Of a stretch of 48,581 bases of DNA, positions 47,114 to 48,581 are shown one piece after another. Under the pieces are notes generated by a model. That model was given only the letters and a program-made list of their open reading frames with translations, was not told the origin of the DNA and searched no databases. The stretch comes from an uncultured Prochlorococcus sp. Its GTDB lineage: Bacteria > Cyanobacteriota > Cyanobacteriia > PCC-6307 > Cyanobiaceae. The stretch is from positions 1 to 48,581 of the forward strand of contig CACBBI010000007.1 of assembly GCA_902537445.1 (NCBI GenBank), read 5' to 3'. The position numbers and the translations under genes are program-made. Position 1 is the first letter of the stretch. Each line of letters starts with the position of its first letter.

Positions 47114-48259
47114 TCCACCACCTAATAAAATTTCTCCTTTATAAAAAACTGCAGCTTGTCCGGGCGTTACCGAACTTTGACTTTCTTCAAAAATTAATTT
47201 AAATGTTTTAGTTGTATTATCACAATTTTTCAAAGGTATTAGTGTACCTTTTACTGGATTACTTCTATATCTGATTTGTGCTTCTACTTCTATCTCTTGC
47301 TCAGGTTCTTCGATTGAAACCCAGTTAACCTTACTAATTATTGCTTCTTTATTAAATAGATCACTTTTATCTGCTACATAAACTATGTTTTTTACCCTGT
47401 CTAAACTTTTTACATACAGTGGTTCCGGCCAAGCAATGCCCAACCCTTTTCTCTGACCTACCGTAAAGTGCTGAATTCCATTGTGCGTCCCAAGGACTTT
47501 ACCATTTACATGCACAATTTTTCCTTCTTTGGGTTCTATGTGTTTGTCGATAAATATCTGCATTGATCCATAATGCTCAACTAAACATAAATCTTGACTT
47601 TCTGGTTTTTGAGCAGTTCTAAGGCCTAATCTGAGGGCTTCCTTTCTTGTTTCTTCTTTTTTCATTTCACCAAGAGGAAATTTTAATCTGCTTAGTAATT
47701 CTTGAGAAAGAGAATAAAGAAAATAACTTTGATCTTTGTTTTCGTCAGCACCTCTAAGAAGGAGGAATTTCTTAAATACAAGGCTCTTGCAATCAATTGT
47801 TTTAGCATAGGATGATTTATTTATCCTTGCGTAATGTCCGGTCGCAATATGAGTAAAGTCTTTTTTGCTTATTGCGTAATTGAGCATCTCTTCAAACTTC
47901 ACATTCTTGTTGCACATCGAACATGGAAGTGGAGTGAATCCTTTCTCATAGCTTTCAGTAGTTTTTTTAATTACCTCTCTTTCGAAAATTTCTCTTGAGT
48001 CTATTATTTTATGGTTAATTCCCAAATCTTCACAAAGGCCAGCAGCATCTACTAATCCTTCAGAACAACAGGAGCCTTGTCCTTTCATTAACCAAAGAGT
48101 TAGTCCCTCAACATTCCAACCTCTTTCTACAAGAAGGGCAGCTGAAAGGGAACTATCTACGCCACCAGAAAGACCTACAATAATATTTTTCTTCTTTTTA
48201 GTTTTATTATTAGAAGAAAAAAAGTTCTCTAATTTTTTATCCTTTTGTGTCTTTAACAT
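47102..48259 (-). CDS. mnmA: tRNA-specific 2-thiouridylase MnmA
   Basis: Thiolates U34 of tRNA-Lys, -Glu and -Gln. The PP-loop [15 protein letters not shown] (about residues 29-43), the catalytic cysteine in [17 protein letters not shown] and the second cysteine in [12 protein letters not shown] are all present. A C-terminal beta-barrel domain ends in [11 protein letters not shown]. Length 385 is normal, with a short basic N-terminal extension. It diverges from the NAD(P)HX repair gene. Confidence 0.95.
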   Translation of the reverse strand: MLKTQKDKKLENFFSSNNKTKKKKNIIVGLSGGVDSSLSAALLVERGWNVEGLTLWLMKGQGSCCSEGLVDAAGLCEDLGINHKIIDSREIFEREVIKKTTESYEKGFTPLPCSMCNKNVKFEEMLNYAISKKDFTHIATGHYARINKSSYAKTIDCKSLVFKKFLLLRGADENKDQSYFLYSLSQELLSRLKFPLGEMKKEETRKEALRLGLRTAQKPESQDLCLVEHYGSMQIFIDKHIEPKEGKIVHVNGKVLGTHNGIQHFTVGQRKGLGIAWPEPLYVKSLDRVKNIVYVADKSDLFNKEAIISKVNWVSIEEPEQEIEVEAQIRYRSNPVKGTLIPLKNCDNTTKTFKLIFEESQSSVTPGQAAVFYKGEILLGGGLIS

Positions 48260-48305
48260 GGAAGTTTAAATTTTTGAACAGTACTTCAATTGTTTTGTAC
48301 TCATT

Positions 48306-48581
48306 ATGAATGAAATTGTATGGCCAACAATTGACTCTGAACATTTAATTGTTGATTCAAAGCAAATGTTGATATTAGAGAAAGAAATGTTTTCTGATGG
48401 AATGCCACAAGAAGCATTGATGGAAAAAGCTGGTATCCAAATTAGTAGATGGCTCTTAAAAAAGAAACCTCTTCTCAAGCATGGAATAACTGTTTTTATA
48501 GGTCCTGGGCATAATGGCGGGGATGGTGCAGTAATAGCTAGAGAACTTTTTTTGAGAGGTTTTTATGTTCAGGTATGGTGT
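48306..48581 (+). CDS. NAD(P)HX epimerase/dehydratase, N-terminal part
   Basis: The 92 residues seen belong to the YjeF N-terminal (epimerase, NnrE) domain: VDSKQMLILEKEMFSDGMP, then LMEKAGIQISRWLL, and the FIGPGHNGGDGAVIARELF nucleotide-binding loop. In cyanobacteria this is usually fused to the NnrD dehydratase, giving a roughly 500-residue repair enzyme for damaged NAD(P)H. The gene runs off the window, so fusion cannot be checked here. The ATG is preferred as it gives the family N-terminus directly. Confidence 0.88.
   Translation, partial: MNEIVWPTIDSEHLIVDSKQMLILEKEMFSDGMPQEALMEKAGIQISRWLLKKKPLLKHGITVFIGPGHNGGDGAVIARELFLRGFYVQVWC

Noticed and set aside
48261..48287. GAAGT/ACTTC repeat between mnmA and the NAD(P)HX gene
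   Set aside because: Five-base arms 17 bases apart are expected by chance in a short AT-rich divergent promoter.
1..48581. CRISPR arrays, insertion sequences, prophage or defence genes
   Set aside because: No regularly spaced repeats, transposase, integrase or recognisable defence domains were seen; the GIY-YIG-like gene has no mobile context.

Overview
This window looks like chromosome of a high-light Prochlorococcus: very AT-rich, densely packed and free of phage or mobile DNA. The evidence is a set of marine picocyanobacterial markers: a nickel superoxide dismutase with its processing protease, a high-light-inducible chlorophyll-binding protein, a ClpP/ClpR pair, cyanobacterial families DUF1825, DUF3086 and DUF3119, and a cyanobacterial Omp85. 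Genus and clade are inferred from gene content, not from a phylogeny. I saw no CRISPR array, insertion sequence, integrase or rRNA.

Layout. 1-5484 (+): outer-membrane block, the 3' part of bamA followed by lpxC, fabZ, lpxA and lpxB. 5501-8224: exported msrA (+), then pepA (-) and a GIY-YIG-like protein (-). 8566-12088 (+): exported TPR protein, DUF1825 protein, tyrS, pyrF. 12072-16288 (-): plsY, DUF3086, DUF3119, an MlaE-type permease and a GPH sugar symporter. tRNA-Gly and glgX follow. 19080-20873: HU, several small membrane or exported proteins, and an HLIP. 20916-25478 (-): cobD, ilvC, clpP, clpR and a PIN/TRAM membrane protein. 25575-32777: hemW, panB, SRP RNA, the division and wall genes ftsZ, ftsQ and ddl, then miaB and tRNA-His. 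32907-35536 (+): a cytosine-deaminase-like amidohydrolase paired with a flavin oxidoreductase. 35533-38039 (-): folC, argD, tRNA-Leu. 38322-39943: two overlapping tiny membrane ORFs, then murA. 40153-44052 (+): a SpoU-type RNA methylase, lpd, trpC and a nickel-permease-like gene. 44011-45536 (-): sodX, sodN and an exported FKBP. 45623-48581: lnt (+), mnmA (-) and the start of a NAD(P)HX repair enzyme (+).

Functional themes. Envelope work runs through the window: lipid A, outer-membrane assembly, lipid trafficking, lipoprotein acylation, peptidoglycan precursors and division. The nickel-permease-like gene lies tail to tail with the Ni-SOD genes. A sugar symporter and a glycogen debrancher sit either side of tRNA-Gly.

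Most worth a second look: two genes (the SpoU methylase and sodX) whose conserved N-termini extend upstream of any ATG, GTG or TTG; the pair of overlapping tiny membrane ORFs beside murA; an orphan protein with a complete GIY-YIG residue set; tRNA-Leu ending only five bases before argD; and a C-rich double tract in the long spacer before HU. I found no new defence or mobile system.
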